Below, in pieces: positions 1-7,753 of a stretch of DNA of 64,000 nucleotides. Each line of letters starts with the position of its first letter. Within the stretch, counting starts at the first letter, position 1. The stretch covers positions 124,001 through 188,000 of the forward strand of contig JADJHZ010000001.1 in NCBI GenBank assembly GCA_016707205.1. The letters are read 5' to 3'. A model generated the notes under the pieces. It saw only the letters and a program-made list of their open reading frames with translations, made no database searches and was not told the DNA's origin. This stretch comes from Haliscomenobacter sp. (GTDB lineage Bacteria; Bacteroidota; Bacteroidia; Chitinophagales; Saprospiraceae). A program made the position numbers and the translations under genes.

Positions 1-1563
1 CTGGTTCAGGGAAGCTACGCCCCAGGGATATACAAGGTTTTCCCAGACGGTTCTGGCAATTTGGTTTCGCTGGGATTCATTAGAGATCAGATCCAGGGCA
101 AACAGTTGATTCGGCCGCATTTTCAGGTCGGGCTTGCCCTGTTTATCCAGTCTGTCGGCCAGATATCCTTTGTCGGGGAACCAGAAATCTTTGGCGAACT
201 GAAGGGCTACCTGATCCGCCAGGGCATTCCATGTTTGTTGGGCATCCGTTTCCCCCATCCAACGGGCAAAAAAAGCGGCGGCGCGGAGTTGCTTTACCCA
301 GAGCGCCTGGATATCATTCGCCCGGTTTCCCCGGGGCGAATAAGGAATTTTCCCTTTGATTTTGGCGTCCATCCAGGTGTCGGCGTCGTCGTGGCATAGA
401 TACCCTTTTTCGTCAACCCAGTACTTCAGCGCTCCTTCCATGCTGCGTTTTACCGCAGGGTAAAGCTGGCGAATGATGGAGGTGTCGCCGGAGTAGCGAA
501 CGTACTCGAGGATCTGGATTACAAAACGGGGCGTACCGTCGGCCGTATTGTAAATGATTTCATCGGGCCTGGCGCGGTTGGGTATCCGTCCGAAATAGGA
601 GGAGCCTGGGTCCGTATTTTGGAACTGAGCGAAGGAGAAAAGGATTTTCCGGGCGATGTCAAACTGGCCGTTGACCAGACATGCTCCGGGGAGGGAAATA
701 AACATATCCCGGCCCCAATAATCATTGAACCACGGAAGCCCGGCATAGATTCCCCAGCCTTGCTGTTGGGTAATGAGCTGATCCAGGGTGAGGGCTTGCC
801 ATACGAGGGCATAATCGAGACTGTCCTGGCTGCTGCCTGGATGGGCTTGGCGTGCAATACCCTCCATTCGGTTTTTTCGCTCCGCCAGAAGTTGCGCTTC
901 CTTTTGCCGGATGGTTTCCAGCGTTTGGAGGGCTTCTTCTTCGCTGATGGCATAAACGAGGAAAAATCCGCCCGCCTGAGCGTCCGTGGTTAGTAAATCA
1001 CGTTCTGAGGAGAAGGGCCGCTCCTTTCTCGGACTGGCCAAAAGGAAATGTTCCGGCGCTTCCAAAGGGGAAAACCAGATGCCGGCCTGGTCTGCTTTTT
1101 TGAAGCGGCAGAGCGATGTGTCCAACTGGATGGCTATTGGGTCTGGCCGTCCGGGTTGGAGAAAAATGCCTAAAGCGGTAATTTGATCAAACAGGATCAG
1201 CGTCTCTTTTGCTTGAGGATAGATACGGTCCAACGCATGCGGATAGACAGTAACTGCGGCTTCCGCCCGTTGGAGCACCCCCTGGCCGGAGTAAAGCTGG
1301 TAATCCCTGAATATTCGCTTGCGGCCGATGTTCCACCCAATAAAATAGTCGGCAGTATCCGGAGTATGGGTCGTTGCATAAAAATACCCCGACTTTTTAT
1401 CCGTGAAGGAACAAGCTCTGTTCTCTTCCGGACGAACGCGAATCCCCACTTCTTCCAAAATGGACGGCGTTGGAGACGGATGTTGGCTTTCCTCCGATTC
1501 GGAAACCTGGCAACCCGCCAGTACGAATAGGGCGCCAAAATACAAAAACAGGGATCTTTTCAT
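1..1563 (-). CDS. Lipoprotein with GH133-type (amylo-alpha-1,6-glucosidase) catalytic domain, partial
   Basis: The reading frame is open from an ATG at 1563 to the left edge (521 residues, C-terminus missing). The N-terminus has a lipoprotein signal with lipobox LAGC (residues 16-19), so the protein should be exported and lipid-anchored. The rest resembles the (alpha/alpha)6 C-terminal domain of glycogen-debranching enzymes: WFNDYWGRDMFISLPG near residue 282, DTWMDA at 395-400 and NRANDIQALW after residue 412 match the GH133 pattern. The likely role is hydrolysis of alpha-1,6 or related alpha-glucosidic linkages at the cell surface. Residues 20-230 would be an N-terminal beta-rich domain. Cytoplasmic debranching enzymes normally lack a lipobox, which is the odd point. 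A related GH15/GH63-like specificity cannot be excluded. Confidence 0.75.
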   Translation of the reverse strand, partial: MKRSLFLYFGALFVLAGCQVSESEESQHPSPTPSILEEVGIRVRPEENRACSFTDKKSGYFYATTHTPDTADYFIGWNIGRKRIFRDYQLYSGQGVLQRAEAAVTVYPHALDRIYPQAKETLILFDQITALGIFLQPGRPDPIAIQLDTSLCRFKKADQAGIWFSPLEAPEHFLLASPRKERPFSSERDLLTTDAQAGGFFLVYAISEEEALQTLETIRQKEAQLLAERKNRMEGIARQAHPGSSQDSLDYALVWQALTLDQLITQQQGWGIYAGLPWFNDYWGRDMFISLPGACLVNGQFDIARKILFSFAQFQNTDPGSSYFGRIPNRARPDEIIYNTADGTPRFVIQILEYVRYSGDTSIIRQLYPAVKRSMEGALKYWVDEKGYLCHDDADTWMDAKIKGKIPYSPRGNRANDIQALWVKQLRAAAFFARWMGETDAQQTWNALADQVALQFAKDFWFPDKGYLADRLDKQGKPDLKMRPNQLFALDLISNESQRNQIARTVWENLVYPWGVASLNQ

Positions 1564-1595
1564 CGCCAATTCTTTCTAAAAATACCAATTTTTTA

Positions 1596-1655
1596 TAGAC
1601 GAAAGGATGTAGAGGATGTGGTGGATGTGGTGGATGTAGTTCGTCTAACGTCTAA
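1596..1655. repeat. TAGACGAA/TTCGTCTA inverted repeat enclosing four 9-bp tandem units
   Basis: Four consecutive 9-bp units (GGATGTAGA, GGATGTGGT, GGATGTGGT, GGATGTAGT) occupy 1605-1640. They are flanked by a perfect 8-bp inverted repeat, TAGACGAA at 1596-1603 and TTCGTCTA at 1640-1647, followed by GTCTAACGTCTAA. The same TAGACG/CGTCTA wording appears in the palindromes at 20240-20341 and 56591-56646. The unit lies between the divergent genes starting at 1563 and 1690. Confidence 0.7.
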
Positions 1656-1689
1656 TTTCCCTATACTTGCATTTAAAAATAAGAACGAG

Positions 1690-2181
1690 ATGGTTCAAAT
1701 ATTCATAACCGGGGGGACCTTTGACAAGGAATACAACTATATTCACGGGACGCTTTTTTTTAAAGATACCCATTTGCCGGAAATGCTGGACCGGGGCCGT
1801 TGCACCCTCGACATCGACATTAAGACCTTGATGATGATCGATAGCCTGGAGATGACGGATGAGGACCGGGCGATCATTGTCCACAACTGCAAGCGCTCGG
1901 CACACCAACAAATTTTGATCACCCATGGTACGGACAGCATCGTGGAAACGGCTTCTTTTCTGGCGCAGGCGGATATTGCCGGAAAAACGATTGTCCTCAC
2001 GGGAGCAATGATCCCATACGCATTCGGGACTTCGAGCGATGGGTTTTTCAATTTAGGAAGCGCTTTGGCTTTCGTTCAAACGCTGCCTCCAGGCGTATAC
2101 CTCGTTATGAATGGACGTTATTTTCAGTGGAATTCAGTGCGCAAGAACCGCAAAACCGGTAACTTTGAGGAAACGATTTAA
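1690..2181 (+). CDS. Short asparaginase-like protein
   Basis: This 163-residue protein corresponds to the N-terminal half of the L-asparaginase/Glu-tRNA(Gln) amidotransferase D family. The first nucleophile motif ITGGTFD lies at residues 5-11, with HGTDS and LTGAMIPY further on carrying the second Thr/Asp cluster. Full-length enzymes are about 330 residues with a C-terminal domain that is absent here; no sign of that domain follows the stop. Short asparaginase-domain proteins of this size are known in bacteria, so this may be complete rather than truncated. The ATG at 1690 is preferred over an upstream ATG at 1618, whose first 24 codons lie mostly in the tandem repeat. Amide hydrolysis is plausible, but the substrate is not shown. 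Confidence 0.75.
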   Translation: MVQIFITGGTFDKEYNYIHGTLFFKDTHLPEMLDRGRCTLDIDIKTLMMIDSLEMTDEDRAIIVHNCKRSAHQQILITHGTDSIVETASFLAQADIAGKTIVLTGAMIPYAFGTSSDGFFNLGSALAFVQTLPPGVYLVMNGRYFQWNSVRKNRKTGNFEETI

Positions 2182-2210
2182 GTTTGTTTTGACCGGATAT
2201 TCTCCAGCGT

Positions 2211-2435
2211 ATGCAAATTTTGGGATTGCTTTTTGAAGTAGCGCTGTTTGCCGCAGCTTGTTTCCTTTACTTTTTCTCCATTGGAGCGTTACCCTCCAAA
2301 AGTGGAAAACACCCAACGGCAGTTGAAACTTTCCGCAGGGAAAACAGCCGGTGGCTCCGCCTGCTTTCCCTTGCGCTCATGGCCATCATGTTTGTGAATA
2401 TCTTTATCAGCCTTCGCGAACTAATGTTAAAATAA
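2211..2435 (+). CDS. Small two-helix membrane protein
   Basis: The 74-residue product has hydrophobic stretches at about residues 3-24 and 51-68, separated by a charged loop (KSGKHPTAVETFRRENSRW). This suggests a two-pass inner-membrane protein. It starts 29 bases after the asparaginase-like gene on the same strand and may share its transcript. I do not recognise a family. Confidence 0.6.
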   Translation: MQILGLLFEVALFAAACFLYFFSIGALPSKSGKHPTAVETFRRENSRWLRLLSLALMAIMFVNIFISLRELMLK

Positions 2436-2547
2436 AGGTTTAATCCTTTTGATTTCAAGGACTATTCGAAATCATTTTTTTCGAATTTATTTTTTTATCA
2501 TTGCACCGCATCCAAAACCGACTTGTTCACTTCCTACCCAAACCGAT

Positions 2548-3771
2548 ATGAAAAACGTATACGTTCTTTTGGCTCTGTTTGTCGCGCTTTCTGTCTCTGC
2601 TCTTCGAGCTCAGGATCGGGAAGACCCTGTGGATCTTTATCACATGGGGTCCATCCGGGAGATTAAAATTGTTTTTGAGGAGGATAATTGGCGATATCTC
2701 CTGGACTCCCTTCGGTTTAACGGAGAACAGCTGCTCAAAGCCGCCTCCGTGGAGGTCATGGGGCAGCCCTTTGCCGGCGCCGGGGTCCGGATCATCGATT
2801 CCAATTCGTTTCAACCGGGCAGCCGCCGCAACGGGTTATACATCCAGTTGGATTATTCCACGCCCGGCCAGCAAATACAGGGGCATTCCAGTTTGTCCCT
2901 GAGCAGCTCGCTGCGCGACCCCAGCATGGTCCGCGAAGTGCTGGGCCTGGAAATAGCCCGCAAGTACATGCCTGCCCCCAAAGCAAATTACGCCAATGTA
3001 TGGATCAACAACGAGCGTTATGGGCTTTACGTCAATGTGGAATCCGTTGAAGGGGATTTCCTGGTGCGCCATTTCAAAGGGACCTCCGGGAATTTGTATT
3101 ACAGCCACCCGGAAACGACTAAAAAGCCGCTTCCCGGATGCGCTCCAAATATCTTTGGTTCCTTGCAGCAGGACCGGTCGGTCGATTGCCTCAAGCGCAA
3201 CTTCCACCTGATCCAGGGCGCTTCTTACGCGCCGTTGGTTGAGTTTATTCGCCAGCTGAACCTGCAAGGGCAACCCTTGGAAGACATCCTGTATGCCGAT
3301 CAAACGCTGTGGATGCTTGCTTTTAATAATGTCATGGGGAATTTAAGTTCCTATTCCGGGAAAGATAGCCCCAAGTATTTTCTTTACCAGGACGTGGACG
3401 GGAAAATGGCGCCTGTGCTTTGGAGCCTGAACCTGGCGTTTGGCGGGTATAAGAATACCGGAATAGGGTCGGACCTGAAAGTAACGGAACTTCAACAACT
3501 CGATCCTTTCCTCTACAGTGGGAATAATGCCAAACCGCTCATCAGTAAGCTGCTCGCCAATGCGCAGTACCGAAAAATGTACCTGTCTCACCTCCGGACG
3601 CTCCTTTACAATGAATTAGCCAATGGAAATTATCAAACACGGGCCCGGGAACTCCAGCAACTGATCCAGCCTTCTTTTGTTCTGGACTCCAATAAAACGT
3701 ATTCTCAAATCGATTTTGAGCAGAGCCTTGTCAGCACGATTGGCAAGGTAAGCAAAATCCGGGGTATTTGA
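2548..3771 (+). CDS. CotH-like secreted protein A, N-terminal part (frameshifted gene 2548-4175)
   Basis: The ATG at 2548 gives a clear signal peptide (MKNVYVLLALFVALSVSALRAQ) followed by a CotH kinase-like domain. It is a close paralogue of the gene at 4192: both share DPSMVREV, PAPKAxYAxV and an LNLAFGG segment. The frame ends at 3771 inside a sequence that in the paralogue continues, and the next frame (3768-4175) carries the continuation. One extra T in the TTT run near 3766 would restore KIRGILNFWKAEYKFLKRHP, matching the paralogue's GITELMHPRIAYFQRHP. The Asp of the paralogue's IWDLNLAFGG is Ser here (LWSLNLAFGG). CotH proteins are atypical kinases that phosphorylate secreted proteins; the target here is unknown. 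Confidence 0.75.
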   Translation: MKNVYVLLALFVALSVSALRAQDREDPVDLYHMGSIREIKIVFEEDNWRYLLDSLRFNGEQLLKAASVEVMGQPFAGAGVRIIDSNSFQPGSRRNGLYIQLDYSTPGQQIQGHSSLSLSSSLRDPSMVREVLGLEIARKYMPAPKANYANVWINNERYGLYVNVESVEGDFLVRHFKGTSGNLYYSHPETTKKPLPGCAPNIFGSLQQDRSVDCLKRNFHLIQGASYAPLVEFIRQLNLQGQPLEDILYADQTLWMLAFNNVMGNLSSYSGKDSPKYFLYQDVDGKMAPVLWSLNLAFGGYKNTGIGSDLKVTELQQLDPFLYSGNNAKPLISKLLANAQYRKMYLSHLRTLLYNELANGNYQTRARELQQLIQPSFVLDSNKTYSQIDFEQSLVSTIGKVSKIRGI

Positions 3772-4175
3772 ATTTTTGGAAGGCAGAATACAAATTCCTC
3801 AAGCGCCACCCAGAGCTCTCGATTATTCCTCCCGGGTTTTCCGATCTGAAAGTCAAAAGCCGCGAAAAATTCTCCCCTGCACTGATAGAAGATTTTCAGG
3901 TGACCGTGCGGGTTGGGGAATACGCCAGAAAAGTGCAGTTGTTTTATCGATTTGATCCTGGTCAGCCGTTTCAGTCGGTCGCTATGGCCGACGACGGGGC
4001 GCATGAAGACGGCCAATCCAACGACGCAGTCTTCGGGGTGTTGATCAAACCTCAGGGAGGCGCCCGGCAAATGGAGTACTATATCATGGCGGAAAATGCA
4101 AAAACCGTTAGCTATTTTCCTGAGCGTTATATGTTCGAATGGCATAAGGTTACCCTGGATGAATTAAACCGTTAA
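3768..4175 (+). CDS. CotH-like protein A, C-terminal part
   Basis: This is the continuation of the gene that starts at 2548, in a frame shifted by one missing base; it is not an independent gene. Its first residues (FWKAEYKFLKRHPELS) align with the end of the CotH domain in the paralogue. The rest (about 105 residues, ending in an immunoglobulin-like beta-rich region with VQLFYRFDPGQPFQSVAMADDG) resembles the C-terminal extension of the downstream paralogue. The next gene begins 16 bases after the stop. Confidence 0.65.
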   Translation: MNFWKAEYKFLKRHPELSIIPPGFSDLKVKSREKFSPALIEDFQVTVRVGEYARKVQLFYRFDPGQPFQSVAMADDGAHEDGQSNDAVFGVLIKPQGGARQMEYYIMAENAKTVSYFPERYMFEWHKVTLDELNR

Positions 4176-4191
4176 CGCACCGATTTAACCT

Positions 4192-5760
4192 ATGGCTCGT
4201 TTCCTGTTCCCGTTGCTGTTGTTTCTCGCTATGCATCTTTCGCTTACCGGCCAGGGCTTGTATGATATTAGCCGGTTTTCGGAGATCCGGATCTATTTTA
4301 AAGAAAAAAACTGGCAGGAAATTTTGGATTCCCTTCGGGATAGCCCGGGCGAAGGCCGGCTAACCACGGCCTACGTTGCGGTAAACGGCAAGAAATACCC
4401 CGGCGCTGGGGTTCGGTATAAGGGCAACAGCTCCTTCAACAATGTGCGCAAAAGCGGCCAGGATAAATTGCCATTCAACATCAAAATCAACCATACCCAG
4501 CGCGAATTGCTGCTCCCCGGCGGATATTCCACCCTCAAACTCGCCAATGGGTTTCGCGACCCCTCGATGGTTCGGGAGGTTTTTGCCTATGAAGTTGCCG
4601 GCGCCTACCTGCCCGCGCCAAAAGCGGCTTATGCAAAAGTTTTTGTCAACGACGCTTTCTGGGGAGTTTATACCAACACCGAATCAGTAGATAAACCTTT
4701 TCTACTGCATCATTTTGCCGATACCACCGGCAGTTTAATCAAAGGAGAGCCCGATTGGCAGTGGAAACGCCCCGCCTCCTGCCCGGACAAAAAGTTGCCG
4801 ACCCTTAACTACCTGGGCGAAGACACCCTTTGCTATCAGGGCATCTACGAAGTGAAAGGAGAAAGGGCGTGGGACGACCTGATCGAGTTCACCCGAACCC
4901 TGAACCAAAACCCTACAGCGATTGAACAGATCCTGGATGTCAGTCAGATGCTTTGGATGCTGGCCGTCAACAATGTTCTGGTCAACCTGGACAGCTATGT
5001 CGGCGGGTTCGCACAAAATTATTACCTGTTCCGGGACTCTTCTGGCGTATTTCACCCGGTCATCTGGGATTTGAACCTCGCCTTCGGCGGATTCCGGCTG
5101 CTGACCGAAAAGGACCTCCTCAACGACGAGGCGCTTCAGCATTTTAGCCCTTTCGCCCAATACCGAGAACGCAACCCGGATAAGCCCCTGCTTATTCATC
5201 TTCTGGATAACGAACTGAACCGGAAAATGTATACCGCCTATTGCCGGACCATCCTCGAAGACTTTTTCTATAACGAAGCGTATCTGTCCCGGCTGGAGGA
5301 ACTGCAGGATTTTCTGGAAGCGGAGGTATCCAAAGACCCAAATTATTTTTACCCCAGAGCCGCCTTCCGTGACAATTTGTCCATGTCGGTGCAGGCGCAC
5401 GGAGAAAAAATTATGGGGATTACCGAGTTGATGCATCCCAGAATTGCCTATTTCCAAAGGCATCCTCTGGTAAGTGCGCCGGCTCCGGTTATCGAGGCCC
5501 CCGTCCAGGAAATGATGCCCAATGGCCGGAGGATCACTGCCAGGGTATCGGGCGCCAAGCGGGTATGGCTGTTCTATTCGGAGAATGCCCAATCGGGTTT
5601 CCGCCGCCTTCCAATGACCGCAGAGGCTTCTGACCCGGAACTATGGAGTGCGGAGGCCCTGATACTTCCCGGGGGCAGGTTTTATGTAGCTGCGGAAAAT
5701 GACCTTACCGCAGCGCTTTCTCCGCGCACTGCTGGGCAGAATGCGTATATTGCGAAGTAA
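4192..5760 (+). CDS. CotH kinase family secreted protein B
   Basis: The 522-residue protein has a signal peptide (residues 1-20, cleavage near LTGQG) and a CotH domain from about residue 25 to 400. Visible motifs are GVRYKGNSSFN (nucleotide-binding-like loop), FRDPSMVREVFAYEVA, WGVYTNTESVDKPFL, NYYLFRD and VIWDLNLAFGG (the metal-binding region of the family). A C-terminal region of about 80 residues (from about 440) looks like a beta-sandwich. It follows its paralogue by 16 bases, so the two are probably co-transcribed and arose by duplication. The inferred role is phosphorylation or structural modification of exported proteins. No obvious spore-coat or T9SS sorting domain is present. Confidence 0.8.
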   Translation: MARFLFPLLLFLAMHLSLTGQGLYDISRFSEIRIYFKEKNWQEILDSLRDSPGEGRLTTAYVAVNGKKYPGAGVRYKGNSSFNNVRKSGQDKLPFNIKINHTQRELLLPGGYSTLKLANGFRDPSMVREVFAYEVAGAYLPAPKAAYAKVFVNDAFWGVYTNTESVDKPFLLHHFADTTGSLIKGEPDWQWKRPASCPDKKLPTLNYLGEDTLCYQGIYEVKGERAWDDLIEFTRTLNQNPTAIEQILDVSQMLWMLAVNNVLVNLDSYVGGFAQNYYLFRDSSGVFHPVIWDLNLAFGGFRLLTEKDLLNDEALQHFSPFAQYRERNPDKPLLIHLLDNELNRKMYTAYCRTILEDFFYNEAYLSRLEELQDFLEAEVSKDPNYFYPRAAFRDNLSMSVQAHGEKIMGITELMHPRIAYFQRHPLVSAPAPVIEAPVQEMMPNGRRITARVSGAKRVWLFYSENAQSGFRRLPMTAEASDPELWSAEALILPGGRFYVAAENDLTAALSPRTAGQNAYIAK

Positions 5761-5802
5761 TGGGGACGTACCTCATGCATTCCGGTATTGACCAAACCTT
5801 GT

Positions 5803-7032
5803 ATGCGCATCCTTCACACTTCTGATTGGCATTTGGGTCAGCGCTTTCTTCAAAACGACCGCACCGAAGAACAGCGCTTGGCATTGGACGCTTTGCTGCA
5901 GTTGATCGCGGAAGAGAACGTAGAAATCCTTCTTATTGCCGGAGATATTTTCGATCTGGGCAATCCTCCGTTCGGCGCGCGCCGTTTGTACTACCAATTC
6001 CTCACCCGTTTACAGGGAACTTCTTGCCGTCATGCCGTAATCATCGCGGGCAATCACGACGCCCCCGGGATGCTGGAAGCTCCCAAGGAACTGCTTAAAA
6101 GCCTGAATATTCATGTCGTTGGCGCCGCCCCGGATAACAAGGAGGAGATAATGCTCCTTTTGTACCACCCCGATGGAAGGCTGGAAGCCATAGTCGCGGC
6201 GGTCCCCTTTCTCCGCGACCGGGATTTGAAATTCAGTCAGGCGGGAGAATCTGGTTCGGAGCGAATCGAGCGGTTAAAGGAAGCGCTTACCGGGTATTTT
6301 CAGGAAATGGGCGCTTTGTCTGCTCCTTTCGCCGGGTCCGGAGTTCCGGTGATCGCTATGGGGCACTTATATGCCGCAGGCGCAGAAGCTTCTGATAAAC
6401 AAGATAATATCTACATTGGCGATGTGGAGAATATCCGCGCCGACGCCTTCCCGGCGGAGTTCTCTTATGTAGCCCTGGGCCATATTCACCGTCCTCAGGC
6501 AGTTGGCGGCATCCCCCGCGTACGTTATTCCGGCTCTTTAATCCCCTTGAGTTTTAGCGAAACCAAGGATGAAAAAGGGGTGTATCTGTTGGATTATTCC
6601 GGATCTTCGCTGGAATCCATCCGGTTTATTCCCATCCCGCTTCAGCGTAGATTGAAAACGATTGAGGGAACCTTGGAGGAGGTGCGCCAAAAACTGACCC
6701 GTTTTGCCGCTCAGCCCCGGGAGGGCCTTCAACCCTGGGTGGAGGTGTTGGTGCGGTCGGATGCCATTCTGCCGGGATTAGATGCTTTGCTCCAGGAGTA
6801 TTGCGCCGGGATGGATTTGGACCTCCTGAAAATACGGGTGGAATATGGAAGCCATCAATCCCTCTACGCGAAAACAGAAGAGGAGGAATTGGCTTCCCTG
6901 GAGCCTTTGGAAGTGTTTCGCAGGCGCTGTATGGTTGCGGGGAATGCGCCGGAGAACTTGCAGGAACTGGAACAGACCTTTAGGGAACTACAGGCCTGGA
7001 TGGCAGAATACGAGGACGAAATGGAGGAATGA
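5803..7032 (+). CDS. sbcD: Exonuclease subunit SbcD (Mre11-like)
   Basis: This is the nuclease subunit of the SbcCD (Mre11-Rad50-like) complex, which opens hairpins and processes double-strand ends. All calcineurin-type phosphoesterase motifs are visible: HTSDWHLG (residues 5-12), AGDIFD (46-51), GNHD (83-86) and ALGHIHRP further on. The length of 409 residues is normal. The start at 5803 (MRILHTSDWHLG) fits the family; a TTG 15 bases upstream would only add MTKPC. sbcC follows after 4 bases, so the two subunits are translated from one transcript. Confidence 0.95.
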   Translation: MRILHTSDWHLGQRFLQNDRTEEQRLALDALLQLIAEENVEILLIAGDIFDLGNPPFGARRLYYQFLTRLQGTSCRHAVIIAGNHDAPGMLEAPKELLKSLNIHVVGAAPDNKEEIMLLLYHPDGRLEAIVAAVPFLRDRDLKFSQAGESGSERIERLKEALTGYFQEMGALSAPFAGSGVPVIAMGHLYAAGAEASDKQDNIYIGDVENIRADAFPAEFSYVALGHIHRPQAVGGIPRVRYSGSLIPLSFSETKDEKGVYLLDYSGSSLESIRFIPIPLQRRLKTIEGTLEEVRQKLTRFAAQPREGLQPWVEVLVRSDAILPGLDALLQEYCAGMDLDLLKIRVEYGSHQSLYAKTEEEELASLEPLEVFRRRCMVAGNAPENLQELEQTFRELQAWMAEYEDEMEE

Positions 7033-7036
7033 CCCT

Positions 7037-7753
7037 ATGCGCATCCGGAAACTCACCATACAAAACCTGAATTCGCTGCGGTTGGCCACAACCCTGGATT
7101 TCACGTTGCCGCCTTTGTCCAACACGGGGCTGTTTGCTATCACCGGAGATACCGGCGCCGGAAAAAGCACCCTGCTGGATGCCATAACCCTGGCGTTGTA
7201 TGGAAAAATCCCGCGAAACCCGGCAATAAAGGAAGCCATGTCGTATGGCGCGGTGGAAAGCCTGGCCGAGGTGGAGTTCGAACAGGGAGGCAAACGCTTC
7301 CTTGCTAAATGGTCGCTGCGAAGAGCAAGAAAACAACCCGATGGGAAAATCCAGGAACCGCACCGAGAGTTGGCTACCTGGGATCCAACCCAGGAAGCTT
7401 TTGTTCCTTTGGCTACCGGCGCCAAAGAAGTGGATGCTCAGGTGGAAAAAATGACCGGGCTGGATTACGACCGCTTCAGAAGGTCCGTCCTGTTAGCTCA
7501 AGGCGACTTCGCCGCTTTTCTGGACGCCCGCGACGATCAGCGCAGCGATCTGCTTGAACGAATTACCGGCACGGAGATTTATTCCCGGCTATCGCTTGCC
7601 GCTCACCGCAGAAACCGGATGGAAGGAGACCTGCTCAAAGAAATGGAACAGAACCTTCAAAGTTTAAGGCTTTTTTACCGAAGAGGAAACCGAGTTCCTC
7701 CAGCAGCAATTAAAGACCAACCAGGAAACCGCGCTGACCTTGGGAGCGGATAA
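7037..7753 (+). CDS. sbcC: SbcC ATPase, N-terminal part (frameshifted gene 7037-10413)
   Basis: This is the Rad50-like ATPase partner of SbcD. The start MRIRKLTIQNLNSLR is 4 bases after sbcD. It carries Walker A (GDTGAGKST, residues 37-45) and the Q-loop region VLLAQGDFAAFLDA. The true frame is lost in the T run at 7671-7676: reading ACC GAA GAG after it gives LFTEEETEFLQQQLKTNQ, which continues in the next fragment. Two further frame changes near 9122 and 9700-9715 divide the rest. Joined, the pieces give about 1,125 residues, normal for SbcC. The breaks look like sequence errors in homopolymers rather than decay, since all motifs remain. Confidence 0.85.
   Translation: MRIRKLTIQNLNSLRLATTLDFTLPPLSNTGLFAITGDTGAGKSTLLDAITLALYGKIPRNPAIKEAMSYGAVESLAEVEFEQGGKRFLAKWSLRRARKQPDGKIQEPHRELATWDPTQEAFVPLATGAKEVDAQVEKMTGLDYDRFRRSVLLAQGDFAAFLDARDDQRSDLLERITGTEIYSRLSLAAHRRNRMEGDLLKEMEQNLQSLRLFYRRGNRVPPAAIKDQPGNRADLGSG

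Noticed and set aside
4735..5592. A 285-codon open frame on the minus strand opposite CotH B
   Set aside because: It is fully antisense to a well-supported gene and shows no domain or start signal.
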